From Paenibacillus ferrarius (GTDB taxonomy: Bacteria; Bacillota; Bacilli; Paenibacillales; NBRC-103111), in the NCBI RefSeq assembly GCF_002027705.1, contig NZ_MBTG01000036.1, positions 1 to 63,360 of the forward strand: 63,360 nucleotides of DNA, written 5' to 3'. The position numbers were made by a program, and so were the translations under genes. The notes beneath the pieces were generated by a model. The model was not told the origin of the DNA and made no database searches. It was given only the letters and a program-made list of their open reading frames with translations. Shown in pieces: positions 46,446 to 54,799 of the stretch (positions are counted from its first letter, which is position 1; every line of letters starts with the position of its first letter).

Positions 46446-47588
46446 TCAATTTAATCGAACCCGATTGCCTTCCTGCAGTGGCTCGCTCGATTCCGTCACG
46501 ATGTCTTCCCCCGAGTAAACGCCTCCGAGCACGGCGACCTCCTCGTCGTTCGCCTTCCCCGTCTTCACGTAAGTCTTCTGGACCGTGTACGTGTTGCCGA
46601 GTGAACTTCGCTTCTCGCGAACGACGAACACATAGCTGCCCGTTCCGTCTTTTTTGAGCCATTTTTTATTGATGACGAGCCCCTGCTCCTTGAGCGGCTT
46701 CTCCAGGTTAACACTGGCTGACTCACCTCCCTGCAGACCATCGTCCGACACGTAGACAACAATCGTTCTTTGACCTTTGGCGCCTCCGTCTGAATTACCG
46801 CTACCCATATCCGGCTTGTTGGCACCTCCGCCGCCGTTTCCCGGGGAAGCGGCCTTGATTTCGGCGATTGTTCCTTCGATCTGACGCGGCTCATCCCCAT
46901 TCACGTTAACAGGCACTTTTTCGTCCTTTCTCATCAAATCGGCAGACTCTTTATCCACCGTGAAGGTGAATTGGAACCCTTCGCCGGCTTCCACCAGCGT
47001 CAGCACCGGCTGGCCTTGAGGAACGTTCAAGCCTTCCTTGGCTTGAAGATTCAACACTTTGCCGTCCGCAGGAGCTATCAACGTGCGTTTTCGTGCCAGA
47101 TCATTGCGCATTGTTTCGATTCTCCGCATCGCTATGTCCCGATCCAGCCGATCCAATTCCAAGTCGCGTTTCGCTTTGCGAGTCGTTCCCTCGTCCCCTG
47201 TTCGCTGAACGTCGACGAACTGTTCTTGCAGCAGCTCCCGGTTTAAATTCCGTTTCTTAAGCTCGTCTTCTGCATCGAGAAGCTGCTGCTGCGCCTCCGC
47301 TGCGTCGAACGTAACGAGCACCTGGCCTTTCTTTACTTGTTCGTCACCACGGACATGAACCTTCACCACCTTCCAGCCGCTATCACTGTTTAACTCGATT
47401 TGCCGGCGCGGTGTGATCAGACCGCTGCCTTCGATGCGATGAGCCAACGTTTTTTTCGCAGGTTTATCTATCGTCACTTTAGGCAGCAATGCAGTTTGAA
47501 GTGTTTGGCTGAACAACGTCAACCCCGCCAATATGAGAAGGAACGCAGCCAATGCAATGCCGGCAATCCGTTGTCTCTGCAGTACCAT
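46446..47588 (-). CDS. HlyD/RND-type membrane-fusion adaptor protein
   Basis: 380 residues. One N-terminal membrane segment (about 7-30) is followed by a lipoyl-type half motif (GWKVVKVHVRGDEQVKKGQV), a helical hairpin (90-160) and the second lipoyl half (APADGKVLNLQAKEGLNVPQ). Then come a beta-barrel domain interrupted by a Gly-rich loop (SPGNGGGGANKPDMGSGNSD) and a membrane-proximal domain. Adaptors of this family link inner-membrane exporters to the outside; in Gram-positive bacteria they usually partner FtsX-type permeases. Here the partners in the operon are importer-type permeases and a binding protein, with gaps of 19 and 13 bases, which is odd. Confidence 0.87.
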   Translation of the reverse strand: MVLQRQRIAGIALAAFLLILAGLTLFSQTLQTALLPKVTIDKPAKKTLAHRIEGSGLITPRRQIELNSDSGWKVVKVHVRGDEQVKKGQVLVTFDAAEAQQQLLDAEDELKKRNLNRELLQEQFVDVQRTGDEGTTRKAKRDLELDRLDRDIAMRRIETMRNDLARKRTLIAPADGKVLNLQAKEGLNVPQGQPVLTLVEAGEGFQFTFTVDKESADLMRKDEKVPVNVNGDEPRQIEGTIAEIKAASPGNGGGGANKPDMGSGNSDGGAKGQRTIVVYVSDDGLQGGESASVNLEKPLKEQGLVINKKWLKKDGTGSYVFVVREKRSSLGNTYTVQKTYVKTGKANDEEVAVLGGVYSGEDIVTESSEPLQEGNRVRLN

Positions 47589-47607
47589 GTTGCTAATCTC
47601 CTTTCGC

Positions 47608-48465
47608 TCAGCCTTTCACGCCGGAAAGCTGAATTCCTTCGATAAAATACCGTTCGGCGCTTAAGAACAGGAGTACCATAGGCATCATATACACAACCGA
47701 GACGGCAAACGAGACGCCCAGCTCATCTTTCTGAATGCGGGAGAGAAAGACCGAAAGCGGCTGCATCTCGGCGTCCTGCAGAAAAATAAGCGGTTGTTCA
47801 ACCATGTTCCAATAATCGACGAACAGCAGCACGACGAGTGCAGCGATGCCCGGCTTCACCATCGGCAGCGCAACCGATAGGAATATGCGCAAGTATCTCG
47901 CCCCGTCCATTTTGGCCGCTTCGATATAAGCCGAATGGATGTGGAGCATGAATTGCCGAAGCAGAAAGACGCCGAAGGCGCCGAATACGCCAGGCAATAT
48001 GATGGAGCTGGGATGATTCAGAAGACCCAACCGGTCGGCCATCAAGTAGTTGGGTACCAGCGTCACCTGGAACGGCATCAGCATCGTCATCAAGTAGAGG
48101 AAGAACAATCCTTCCCTGCCTGGAAACCTCAGCTTTCCGAACGCGAATGCGGCGAGCGTTGCCACCGTCACTTGTCCAATGATGATAGGAGCCACCATCG
48201 ATACGGAATTCCAGAACAGGTATAGAAATTTCGGCGTCGCGATCAATACTTTGTCGTATTGCTGGAACGAAACCCAGTCGGGGATCCATTTGAGATTAAC
48301 GAATACGCTCGTGTCAGTTTTGCCTAACATGCGGTAATTCGCCAGAATTTCCCGCTCCGTCATGAAGGAACTAACGACGGTCAAGACGACGGGCATCAGC
48401 AGCAGGACGGCGATCGCGATCAAGAGCAACGAGCGCAACAGCGGTATGACCCATTCCTTCGTCAT
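47608..48465 (-). CDS. Sugar-type ABC transporter permease (MalG/UgpE-like)
   Basis: About 285 residues from the ATG at 48465, 6 bases after AGAGGTG; the GTG at 48474 is part of the ribosome site. Six membrane segments and the EAA-type loop (IHSAYIEAAKMDGARYLRIF) are visible, with the typical C-terminus AERYFIEGIQLSGVKG. It forms the channel with the product of the upstream gene. No ATPase gene is present in the operon. Confidence 0.9.
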   Translation of the reverse strand: MTKEWVIPLLRSLLLIAIAVLLLMPVVLTVVSSFMTEREILANYRMLGKTDTSVFVNLKWIPDWVSFQQYDKVLIATPKFLYLFWNSVSMVAPIIIGQVTVATLAAFAFGKLRFPGREGLFFLYLMTMLMPFQVTLVPNYLMADRLGLLNHPSSIILPGVFGAFGVFLLRQFMLHIHSAYIEAAKMDGARYLRIFLSVALPMVKPGIAALVVLLFVDYWNMVEQPLIFLQDAEMQPLSVFLSRIQKDELGVSFAVSVVYMMPMVLLFLSAERYFIEGIQLSGVKG

Positions 48466-48487
48466 GTCATTCACCTCTTTCTTGTGC

Positions 48488-49354
48488 TTACTCCATATAA
48501 GAGCGGAAAATCCGCTCCGTACGGAACAGCACGAACACGAGCGCCATAATGCAAAGCGCCATCAACACCGCTGCAGACGAGACTTTCTGGACATCGAGGG
48601 ACAGGAACATATTGTTCATATAGTGCTGCATCATATAGATGCGGTCGTGCGGGTAAGCGCCGGCGACGAGATACGTCTCGCGGAACACCTTGAACGAATT
48701 CAGCACGGACATGAGCACGACCAGAAACGTCGTTGGCGTCAAATACGTGAGCGTAATTCCGACCAACTTACGAACGGGACCCGCCCCTTCCAGACCGGCG
48801 ATTTCATAATAATGATCCGGAATGTTCTGCAAACCAGCCAGGAACAGGATGACGTTGTATCCGATGTTCTTCCATACATAAACCAACACGATTACTAAGC
48901 CAGCCCACTCGGATTTCATCCAGTCGTGGCGGCTAAAGCCGAAATACTCCATACCGGCGTTTAGTGCACCGTTCCAATCGAACAAAATTTGCCAGACAAG
49001 CACGATTGAAGCTACGGGTACAACAAGCGGCAGTACATAAGCAGTGCGGAGCCAGTTTCGGAAAAATATCCGCTGGTTCAAAAGCAGCGCCAACAAGAGC
49101 GACACGACGACGAGGATCGGCACGCTGATCGCGGTGAACCAGAATGTGTTGGACGCCGCTTTTTGAAACGAGGAGCTGAGGAGCAGCTCCTCGTAGTTGG
49201 ACAACGTGAAGCCTCCTCCGAGTCGATCCTGAAACGAATTCAGGACACTCTGGCCGAACGGAATGAGATAGAACACAGCAAATCCAGCCAGACTCGGAGC
49301 CAGAAAACCGAGGGCAGCCATAAGCTCCCTGCGGGCCAGACGGTGAAATTTCAA
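48488..49354 (-). CDS. Sugar-type ABC transporter permease (MalF/UgpA-like)
   Basis: 288 residues, six membrane segments, opening GFLAPSLAGFAVFYLIPFGQ and carrying the EAA-type loop YYEIAGLEGAGPVRKLVGIT. It starts with TTG at 49354, 7 bases after GGAGG. It is the first gene of a five-gene leftward operon and is divergent from the two-component genes at 49532, suggesting control by that regulator. Confidence 0.9.
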   Translation of the reverse strand: MKFHRLARRELMAALGFLAPSLAGFAVFYLIPFGQSVLNSFQDRLGGGFTLSNYEELLLSSSFQKAASNTFWFTAISVPILVVVSLLLALLLNQRIFFRNWLRTAYVLPLVVPVASIVLVWQILFDWNGALNAGMEYFGFSRHDWMKSEWAGLVIVLVYVWKNIGYNVILFLAGLQNIPDHYYEIAGLEGAGPVRKLVGITLTYLTPTTFLVVLMSVLNSFKVFRETYLVAGAYPHDRIYMMQHYMNNMFLSLDVQKVSSAAVLMALCIMALVFVLFRTERIFRSYME

Positions 49355-49531
49355 GAAGAAACCTCCATTCGGGAGCCGGTAAACGATTTGTGAGGAACGG
49401 CTTTACGTAGACTAGTGTACAAACAAATCCGGTTAGTAAATATGAAAGCAATGTGGAAAAAGTGTGGAATCCGGCCTCAGCGGAATCTATTATGGTAAAA
49501 TGGTTCTCGATAAACGTTAGGGGGTTGCCGC

Positions 49532-50245
49532 ATGAAGTCCTATCAAATCGCCGTAGTCGACGACGATGCCCAGATTCGGGAAATCGTGGAGGCTTATTTG
49601 CTCAAAGAGGGATACCATACGATTACATTATCGACGGCGGAAGACGCGCTCGAGCTGTGGAAGAACGATCCGCCCGACATGTGGATTCTTGACATCATGC
49701 TTCCGGGGATGAGCGGCTTCGAGTTATGCCGGCATATCCGCAAAGAGGCGGAAGTGCCGATCGTCATGATCTCGGCACGTGACGAAGAAGTCGATCGCAT
49801 CCTCGGGATCGAGCTTGGCGGCGACGATTACTTGACAAAGCCTTTTAGCCCGAGGGAATTGGTCGCGCGCGTGAACCGCTTGTTCCACCGGGTCAGTTCG
49901 ATTCGCCAAGCCCTGGAGAATTCCGCCCCTTCGGGGCCCGAGTATGCGACGATCGAAGTTGGCGAACTGCGGCTCGTTATGGAAGAAAGGCGCGTTTTCT
50001 GGCGTGCGGAAGAAGTCGAAATAACGCTGAAGGAATTTAAATTGTTGCAGACGTTGACCGAGCAGCCGAATCGGGCGTTTACCCGGGATGAACTGCTTAC
50101 GTTGATTTGGGGAGATAATTATTACGGGAGTGATCGGGCGATCGACGATCTGGTAAAGCGGCTGCGCAGAAAAATAAAAGAGCTTCCGGTCGATACCGTA
50201 TGGGGACATGGCTATCGGCTGCGAATGGAAAGGACGGGTCAATAA
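49532..50245 (+). CDS. OmpR/PhoB-family response regulator
   Basis: 237 residues. Receiver domain 1-118: acidic pair in VVDDDAQIREI, phosphoacceptor aspartate in MWILDIMLPGMSG (near residue 54), and KPF motif (YLTKPFSPRELVARV). The C-terminal winged helix (about 135-235) contains EITLKEFKLLQTLTEQPNRA and YGSDRAIDDLVKRLRRKI. The ATG at 49532 follows AGGGGG. Its stop lies one base before the kinase start. It probably controls the divergent transporter operon. Confidence 0.93.
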   Translation: MKSYQIAVVDDDAQIREIVEAYLLKEGYHTITLSTAEDALELWKNDPPDMWILDIMLPGMSGFELCRHIRKEAEVPIVMISARDEEVDRILGIELGGDDYLTKPFSPRELVARVNRLFHRVSSIRQALENSAPSGPEYATIEVGELRLVMEERRVFWRAEEVEITLKEFKLLQTLTEQPNRAFTRDELLTLIWGDNYYGSDRAIDDLVKRLRRKIKELPVDTVWGHGYRLRMERTGQ

Positions 50246-50246
50246 G

Positions 50247-51662
50247 ATGAAAATGGTTTATCGGCTTCATCTTTCATTTGCCTTGCTGCTGCTATGTATT
50301 TTGGCGATCACTGCGGTTCTGATTTATCCGCTGCTGCTTGATAATTTGGTGGACAACCAGCGGAAAGAGCTGCGAAATCAAGCCAGCTTGCTGATGGATT
50401 TTACTCCAGTCATGCCGCTCATACCTACCATGCCGGTCATGTCGATGATGCCGATGCAAATAACGGATGCACCGACAAACATCGAAACGACTCCTTCTAC
50501 TGGGATCACGAACGCAGTACTGATCGCGCCTGGGGAGCAGGTGGTCTACAGTACCTTGTCCGGCGAAGCGACGGCAGAGCTGATGGAATTATCGAAACAA
50601 TACAACCTCGACTCAGAGAAAATCTGGAGAGGCAAAAACGATCAATATATTGTCGAAACGTTAACCGCGAGCCAAGGCAGCGAACCGGACTGGCAAGGGG
50701 TCACGGCGATGATGGCAACCCCGCTAAGTAAAATTAAAGCTATGCAGCTTGCCTTGTTTAAACGGCTGCTGCTCATCCTATCCGTCGGCGGGATCGTCGC
50801 TTTCCTACTGAGCATGCTCATTACGAGAAGGCTTGTCAAACCGCTCGGGGACCTGAGGAAAGAATTGAACAAGGTGGAAATGCGTCGTTTCTCTGAAGTT
50901 CAGTTAATTGAAACGGGAGGCGAAATCGGAGTAGTCGCGAAGGCCGTTTACGATCTTGCCGGCGAATTGGAGAAGTACCAACACACGCAGAAGCAGTTTT
51001 TCCAAAATGCCTCGCACGAGTTGAAGACGCCGCTCATGTCCATTCAGGGATACGCCGAGGGCATCAAGGACGGCATCTTTACGGGAGAGCATGCCAATAA
51101 AGGTCTAGATGTCATCGTCAAAGAATGCGACCGTTTGAAAAAAATCGTGACGGAAATGATTCTTCTCTCCAAGCTGGAAAGCGAAGAAGGAATATTCCAT
51201 ATGGACCGCTTCCCCGTACGGGAATTAATCACGGAGACGTTGGAGCGCATCGATCCATTGCTCATCAAGAATGGCTTGCACATTGAGATAAACGGACTCG
51301 ACAACGGCCAAGAACTGTTGATCTATGCAGACCGTGAGAAACTGCTGCAAGCACTTATCAACATCTTGGGCAACGCGGCTCGCTATGCCAAGGAAACGAT
51401 TCGCATCCAAGCTTCTGCTGACGCCGAAGGAATCCACATCGGAATTACCGACGACGGCCAAGGGATTCCCGAACCGTTATTATCCCAGCTTTTTGAGCGG
51501 TTTGCCAAAGGAAAGAACGGCGAGACGGGGCTCGGCCTCGCCATTTCCCGCGCCATCGTTGAGGGGTGCCGTGGCCGCATTTCGGCCCATAACGAGCCGG
51601 GCGGCGGTGCTGCGTTTGTTTTGCGGTTTCCAACGCTACCAACGAATGCATCTGCATTTTGA
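50247..51662 (+). CDS. Sensor histidine kinase with methionine-rich extracellular loop
   Basis: 471 residues from the ATG at 50247, one base after the stop of the regulator gene. Membrane segment 1 is about 9-31, an extracytoplasmic stretch runs 32-165, and membrane segment 2 is about 170-192. HAMP follows (RRLVKPLGDLRKELNKVEMR), then HisKA with the histidine in QNASHELKTPLMSIQGYAEG, then HATPase with N-box INILGNAARYA and GLGLAISRAIVEGCRG. The loop contains six Met within residues 56-70 (MPLIPTMPVMSMMPM), a composition often found in copper or oxidant sensors. It phosphorylates the adjacent regulator. Confidence 0.92.
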   Translation: MKMVYRLHLSFALLLLCILAITAVLIYPLLLDNLVDNQRKELRNQASLLMDFTPVMPLIPTMPVMSMMPMQITDAPTNIETTPSTGITNAVLIAPGEQVVYSTLSGEATAELMELSKQYNLDSEKIWRGKNDQYIVETLTASQGSEPDWQGVTAMMATPLSKIKAMQLALFKRLLLILSVGGIVAFLLSMLITRRLVKPLGDLRKELNKVEMRRFSEVQLIETGGEIGVVAKAVYDLAGELEKYQHTQKQFFQNASHELKTPLMSIQGYAEGIKDGIFTGEHANKGLDVIVKECDRLKKIVTEMILLSKLESEEGIFHMDRFPVRELITETLERIDPLLIKNGLHIEINGLDNGQELLIYADREKLLQALINILGNAARYAKETIRIQASADAEGIHIGITDDGQGIPEPLLSQLFERFAKGKNGETGLGLAISRAIVEGCRGRISAHNEPGGGAAFVLRFPTLPTNASAF

Positions 51663-51888
51663 AATTCCCGAGTACAAGTTCGGTTATAAGGCAGCTCATT
51701 GAGCTTTTCTTCTATATCGCTACTGTTGAACCCGTTTGGGATGGTGATGAAAGAAAAGCTGAATATGATATTACGGTCCCAGATGTAGGTAAGTATTCAA
51801 TATCCGCCGAGAAACCAGCTGGAACTGACATCTTTTTTATCACAAAGATTTCCTTAGTGTTGCAGGGTTAGAGTTCATATTACGAAAT
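51663..51888 (+). pseudogene. Protein-like remnant after the kinase gene
   Basis: A plus-strand frame ending at 51871 reads IATVEPVWDGDERKAEYDIT and VPDVGKYSISAEKPAGTDIF. It looks like the tail of a real protein, but it has no ribosome site and its upstream part is missing. I do not recognise the family. A terminator follows at once. Confidence 0.3.
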
Positions 51889-51915
51889 GCTGTTGAAACG
51901 CTCAACAGCGTTTTT
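51889..51915 (+). terminator. Terminator after the two-component operon
   Basis: GCTGTTGA-AACGC-TCAACAGC followed by GTTTTTCC on the plus strand. Confidence 0.75.
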
Positions 51916-51950
51916 CCTATATCTATGTTTCACCTTCTTTTCAGATATAG

Positions 51951-51981
51951 AAAAAAGACTGCCGAGATTTCTCGACAGCCA
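51951..51981 (-). terminator. Terminator of the Old Yellow Enzyme transcript
   Basis: CTGTCGAGA-AA-TCTCGGCAG with one mismatch, followed by TCTTTTTT on the minus strand. Confidence 0.7.
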
Positions 51982-51989
51982 TTTGTTAT

Positions 51990-52070
51990 TCAAATATTAG
52001 GTGAATCTCTATAAGCGTTAACAATGGTATGAAGTAGTTCTTTTTGAATGTGCTCCATCAGCTTATGCAT
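51990..52070 (-). CDS. Possible 26-residue ORF or gene fragment downstream of the Old Yellow Enzyme
   Basis: An ATG at 52070, 6 bases after AGAGGT, opens a short frame, MHKLMEHIQKELLHTIVNAY plus RDSPNI. The same frame extends upstream as FFSGAEQFRGRA before a stop, so it may be the tail of a lost gene rather than a real peptide. It lies between the OYE stop and its terminator. Not recognised. Confidence 0.25.
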   Translation of the reverse strand: MHKLMEHIQKELLHTIVNAYRDSPNI

Positions 52071-52118
52071 GGCTCGACCTCTGAATTGTTCAGCTCCACT
52101 GAAGAATTACAGCAGAAA

Positions 52119-53246
52119 TCAAGATAGCGAACCCAGCGCTTCAGGGCTGAAAGGCTTCAGCTCGTCAAGTCGGCCATCGCGGACCTTAGCCGCCCATGCC
52201 GGATCAACCAGCAGCGCACGGCCGACTGCAACCAGATCGAACTCTTCGTTGTTAAGCTTGTCGGTCAAGGCATCCACATTCGCCGTACCTGCATTTTCCC
52301 CTCTAAACGAAGATAGAAACTCATTATCCAAACCTACGGAGCCCACAGTGATTGTAGGTTTGCCGGTTAATTTTTTGACCCAGCCTGCGAAATTCAGATC
52401 GGAACCGGCGAACTCCGGTTCCCAGAAGCGGCGGGTCGAGCAGTGGAATACATCAACGCCCGCTTCTACAAGCGGCGCAAGGAATTTGGCCAGTTCATCC
52501 GGATTGGCAGCCAATTTCGCCTCGTAATCACTTGATTTCCATTGCGATATCCGCAGTACGATAGGGAAATCAGGTCCTACGGCGCGACGGCAAGCCGCAA
52601 TAATTTCAGCCGCAAAACGAGTTCTTTTCACAAGGTCTCCGCCATAGCTGTCGGTCCGTTGGTTCGTTTTTTCCCAGAAAAACTGATCGATTAAATAGCC
52701 GTGAGCACCATGAAGCTCAATCCCGTCAAAGCCGATCCGCTTGGCATCCGCCGCCGCTTGTGCATAAGCAGCAACAACGGAATCGATCCTTTCCTGGCTC
52801 ATTGGCTCATTGACTTTTTCCCCGGTCGCGAGATCCAAGCCTGAAGGTCCGATCGGCAACTCCTCCGGATTCGGAACGGCTCCTACCTTACGGTCCGTGC
52901 CGATATGCCACAACTGCGGCATAATCAGCCCGCCAGCTTCATGTACTTCCGCGACGACGTTAGCCCAGCCCTTCAGTGCTTCCTCCCCATGGAAATTCGG
53001 AATATTCGGATTATTGGTGGCAGCCGGATCGTTGATCAGAGTGCCCTCCGTAATAATAAGCCCTACACCGTTCTCGGCACGGCGGCGGTAATAAGCAGCC
53101 ACATCAGGACCCGGCACTCCTCCGGGAGAGAAGGCTCTCGTCATTGGAGCCATGACGACCCGGTTCTTTAGCTCCAAAGTACCAAGCTTGAAGGACTCGA
53201 ATAAAGGTCTCAGCTTGGAAGCAGGTTGGATTTTATGATTATTCAT
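52119..53246 (-). CDS. Old Yellow Enzyme family NADH:flavin oxidoreductase (ene-reductase)
   Basis: About 375 residues from the ATG at 53246 (MNNHKIQPASKLRPLFESFK), 9 bases after GGAGGT; the longer frame adds 17 residues. It is an FMN-binding TIM barrel with NRVVMAPMTRAFSPGGVPG near the start, the substrate-site IELHGAHGYLIDQFFWEKTN, and phosphate-binding VGSVGLDNEF and LVAVGRALLVDP near the end. It reduces activated double bonds of quinones, nitro-compounds or enones. It stands alone; the inverted repeat AACTGT-N13-ACAGTT (53301-53325) just upstream may be an operator for an electrophile-responsive repressor. Confidence 0.92.
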   Translation of the reverse strand: MNNHKIQPASKLRPLFESFKLGTLELKNRVVMAPMTRAFSPGGVPGPDVAAYYRRRAENGVGLIITEGTLINDPAATNNPNIPNFHGEEALKGWANVVAEVHEAGGLIMPQLWHIGTDRKVGAVPNPEELPIGPSGLDLATGEKVNEPMSQERIDSVVAAYAQAAADAKRIGFDGIELHGAHGYLIDQFFWEKTNQRTDSYGGDLVKRTRFAAEIIAACRRAVGPDFPIVLRISQWKSSDYEAKLAANPDELAKFLAPLVEAGVDVFHCSTRRFWEPEFAGSDLNFAGWVKKLTGKPTITVGSVGLDNEFLSSFRGENAGTANVDALTDKLNNEEFDLVAVGRALLVDPAWAAKVRDGRLDELKPFSPEALGSLS

Positions 53247-53300
53247 TTTAGCATTACCTCCATTACGAATAAATTCTGGTTTAATAAGCCTCGCCATTCA

Positions 53301-53325
53301 AACTGTCATATATATTATTACAGTT
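53301..53325 (-). promoter_or_regulatory. Inverted repeat upstream of the Old Yellow Enzyme gene
   Basis: AACTGT (53301-53306) and ACAGTT (53320-53325) flank an AT-rich spacer that could include a -10 box, 55 bases before the start codon. It is a candidate repressor site. Confidence 0.35.
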
Positions 53326-53422
53326 ATTGATTTTACTATACCATACTATTTGCAAAAGCACTACTTTTACATACAGCTTCGCTAACAATCATCCAAATTT
53401 TTAACATATGCAGTTGAAGAAT

Positions 53423-53514
53423 ACTGCCCGTCCCTCAAGGGACAACGGCAGCCGATCGTTTGCCGACTGCCGCCATGTTTGATTATAATAAAGTTCTCCG
53501 TTGAACAAATTAGC
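53423..53514 (-). repeat. Intergenic array element a
   Basis: Hairpin region CGGCAGCCGATCG...CGACTGCCG, followed rightward by AAGTTCTCCGTTGAACAAAT. It resembles element b at 61464-61550 in sequence and orientation. Unlike the others it abuts the start side of a rightward gene, so its original partner gene may be lost or inverted. Confidence 0.5.
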
Positions 53515-53624
53515 TTTTGTTGTCTATAATAATATTCGTTGGCTCAGGCGATAATGTAACAAAAAGAATCCCCCCATTTCTCATATCATGGTACCTATTA
53601 TATAAAGTAAGCGAGAGTGAAGAT

Positions 53625-54044
53625 GTGAATATTAGAGTCGCAAATGAATTTGACTACCCAGCTTTAAGACAAATATATTTGGAATCCCGTCGTAAAAGTT
53701 TTCATTGGGCGGATATAGATGCAATGACTTTGGATGATTTTGATAAGCATACAGAAGAAGAGTATATCTTATTAGCAGAGGAGAATAATCAAATCCTAGG
53801 ATTTTCTTCTCTGTATTTGCCGGATAACTTTATCCATAATTTATTCGTCCACCCCGATTTCTCCGGTAAGGGTGTTGGTGGTCTGCTGCTCCATGCCTCT
53901 ATAGAAAAAATGAAAAAACCAATCAGATTGAAGTGCGTATCAGAAAATCAAGCGGCGATGAAATTTTATGAGAGTAAGGGCTGGAAGAAAGTCGTTGAAG
54001 AAGGTAATCCACACGAAAGATATTGGGTTATGGAATACAATTGA
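53625..54044 (+). CDS. GNAT-family N-acetyltransferase
   Basis: 139 residues from the GTG at 53625 (VNIRVANEFDYPALRQIYLE), the usual GNAT start, with a weak GAGAGTGA upstream. The acetyl-CoA loop is LFVHPDFSGKGVGGLLLHAS, followed by LKCVSENQAAMKFYESKGW, the standard C-terminal motif. The family acetylates amines on small molecules or proteins; the substrate is unknown. It is the only rightward gene among the small genes of 53-56 kb, and it runs antisense into a protein-like leftward remnant. Confidence 0.85.
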   Translation: MNIRVANEFDYPALRQIYLESRRKSFHWADIDAMTLDDFDKHTEEEYILLAEENNQILGFSSLYLPDNFIHNLFVHPDFSGKGVGGLLLHASIEKMKKPIRLKCVSENQAAMKFYESKGWKKVVEEGNPHERYWVMEYN

Positions 54045-54212
54045 CATCTCCGCGCTGCCTGTAACGGCAAGTCTTCTTAGATGTTCGTCATTTTCATATC
54101 TGTTAAAAGTTACTTCATTGGAAAAGGGAACAGCTGCCGCGGCGATCTGCTCCCTCTCCATTTCATCATAGAATAATAACCCATTAATTTGATACGTTAG
54201 TTCAATAAACAA
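54045..54212 (-). pseudogene. Truncated leftward ORF facing the GNAT gene
   Basis: From a TTG at 54212 the minus strand reads LFIELTYQINGLLFYDEMER then EQIAAAAVPFSNEVTFNRYE and NDEHLRRLAVTGS. This looks like real protein, but beyond 54045 the frame runs antisense to the GNAT gene. It may be the head of a gene cut off when the GNAT unit arrived. Not recognised. Confidence 0.3.
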
Positions 54213-54216
54213 CTAA

Positions 54217-54717
54217 TCATAATTGCTGCGTGCGATTTAATTTCCTTCTTCTAAATATCTCGACACAGAAACTAATCAATAATGTTAGCAAAACTCCAAT
54301 AGTAAACGTGAAGTAGTTAAAATATAGTGTATTTGTATATTGATAAAACGGCCAAGGGAATGTAAAGACATCTGGAGGAAATTCTCCCCTTTTCAAATGA
54401 CGGAAGAGAGATTGGACTAGATTATATTCGCCGTAAACGCAAAGGAAGAGCAATAGCAGTATAATCACAGGCAATATGGTAATGTTATTTCGATTACGAT
54501 AATATGATCTACTGATTTTATAAACGAAGACCAACATGAATAAGTAAACAGGGATGGCAGGATAGACGAATAGTAGTCCAAAGTTTCCATTTCCTGAAAT
54601 ACCGTGACCTTCTCCTCTATATTTTAAGGTAAATAGATCGATTAGAAAAAATAAAACAATGGCTGCAAAAAAAGAAGTCAATAGTATGGTCAAGTTAATC
54701 TTGGATTCCCTCTGCAT
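54217..54717 (-). CDS. Four-segment membrane protein of unknown function
   Basis: 166 residues. Hydrophobic segments lie near 9-28 (ILLTSFFAAIVLFFLIDLF), 46-68 (LLFVYPAIPVYLFMLVFVY), 80-98 (ILPVIILLLLFLCVYG) and 133-153 (FTFTIGVLLTLLISFCVEIF). Both ends are positively charged (RRRKLNR at the C-terminus), suggesting cytoplasmic ends. The ATG at 54717 has AGGAGG upstream. I do not recognise the family. It lies in the array of small leftward genes. Confidence 0.7.
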   Translation of the reverse strand: MQRESKINLTILLTSFFAAIVLFFLIDLFTLKYRGEGHGISGNGNFGLLFVYPAIPVYLFMLVFVYKISRSYYRNRNNITILPVIILLLLFLCVYGEYNLVQSLFRHLKRGEFPPDVFTFPWPFYQYTNTLYFNYFTFTIGVLLTLLISFCVEIFRRRKLNRTQQL

Positions 54718-54799
54718 ATATCAACCTCCTACGTTAATTCTTAATGAATCTGCTCCACAGCCCTGATCCCTACAGGGACAAACCTAAATTTAATTTCGG

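Noticed and set aside
54120..54165. Hairpin-like GGGAACAG...CTGCTCCC as another array element
   Set aside because: The bases belong to a protein-like frame, and the conserved gene-proximal segment is not found in the right order.
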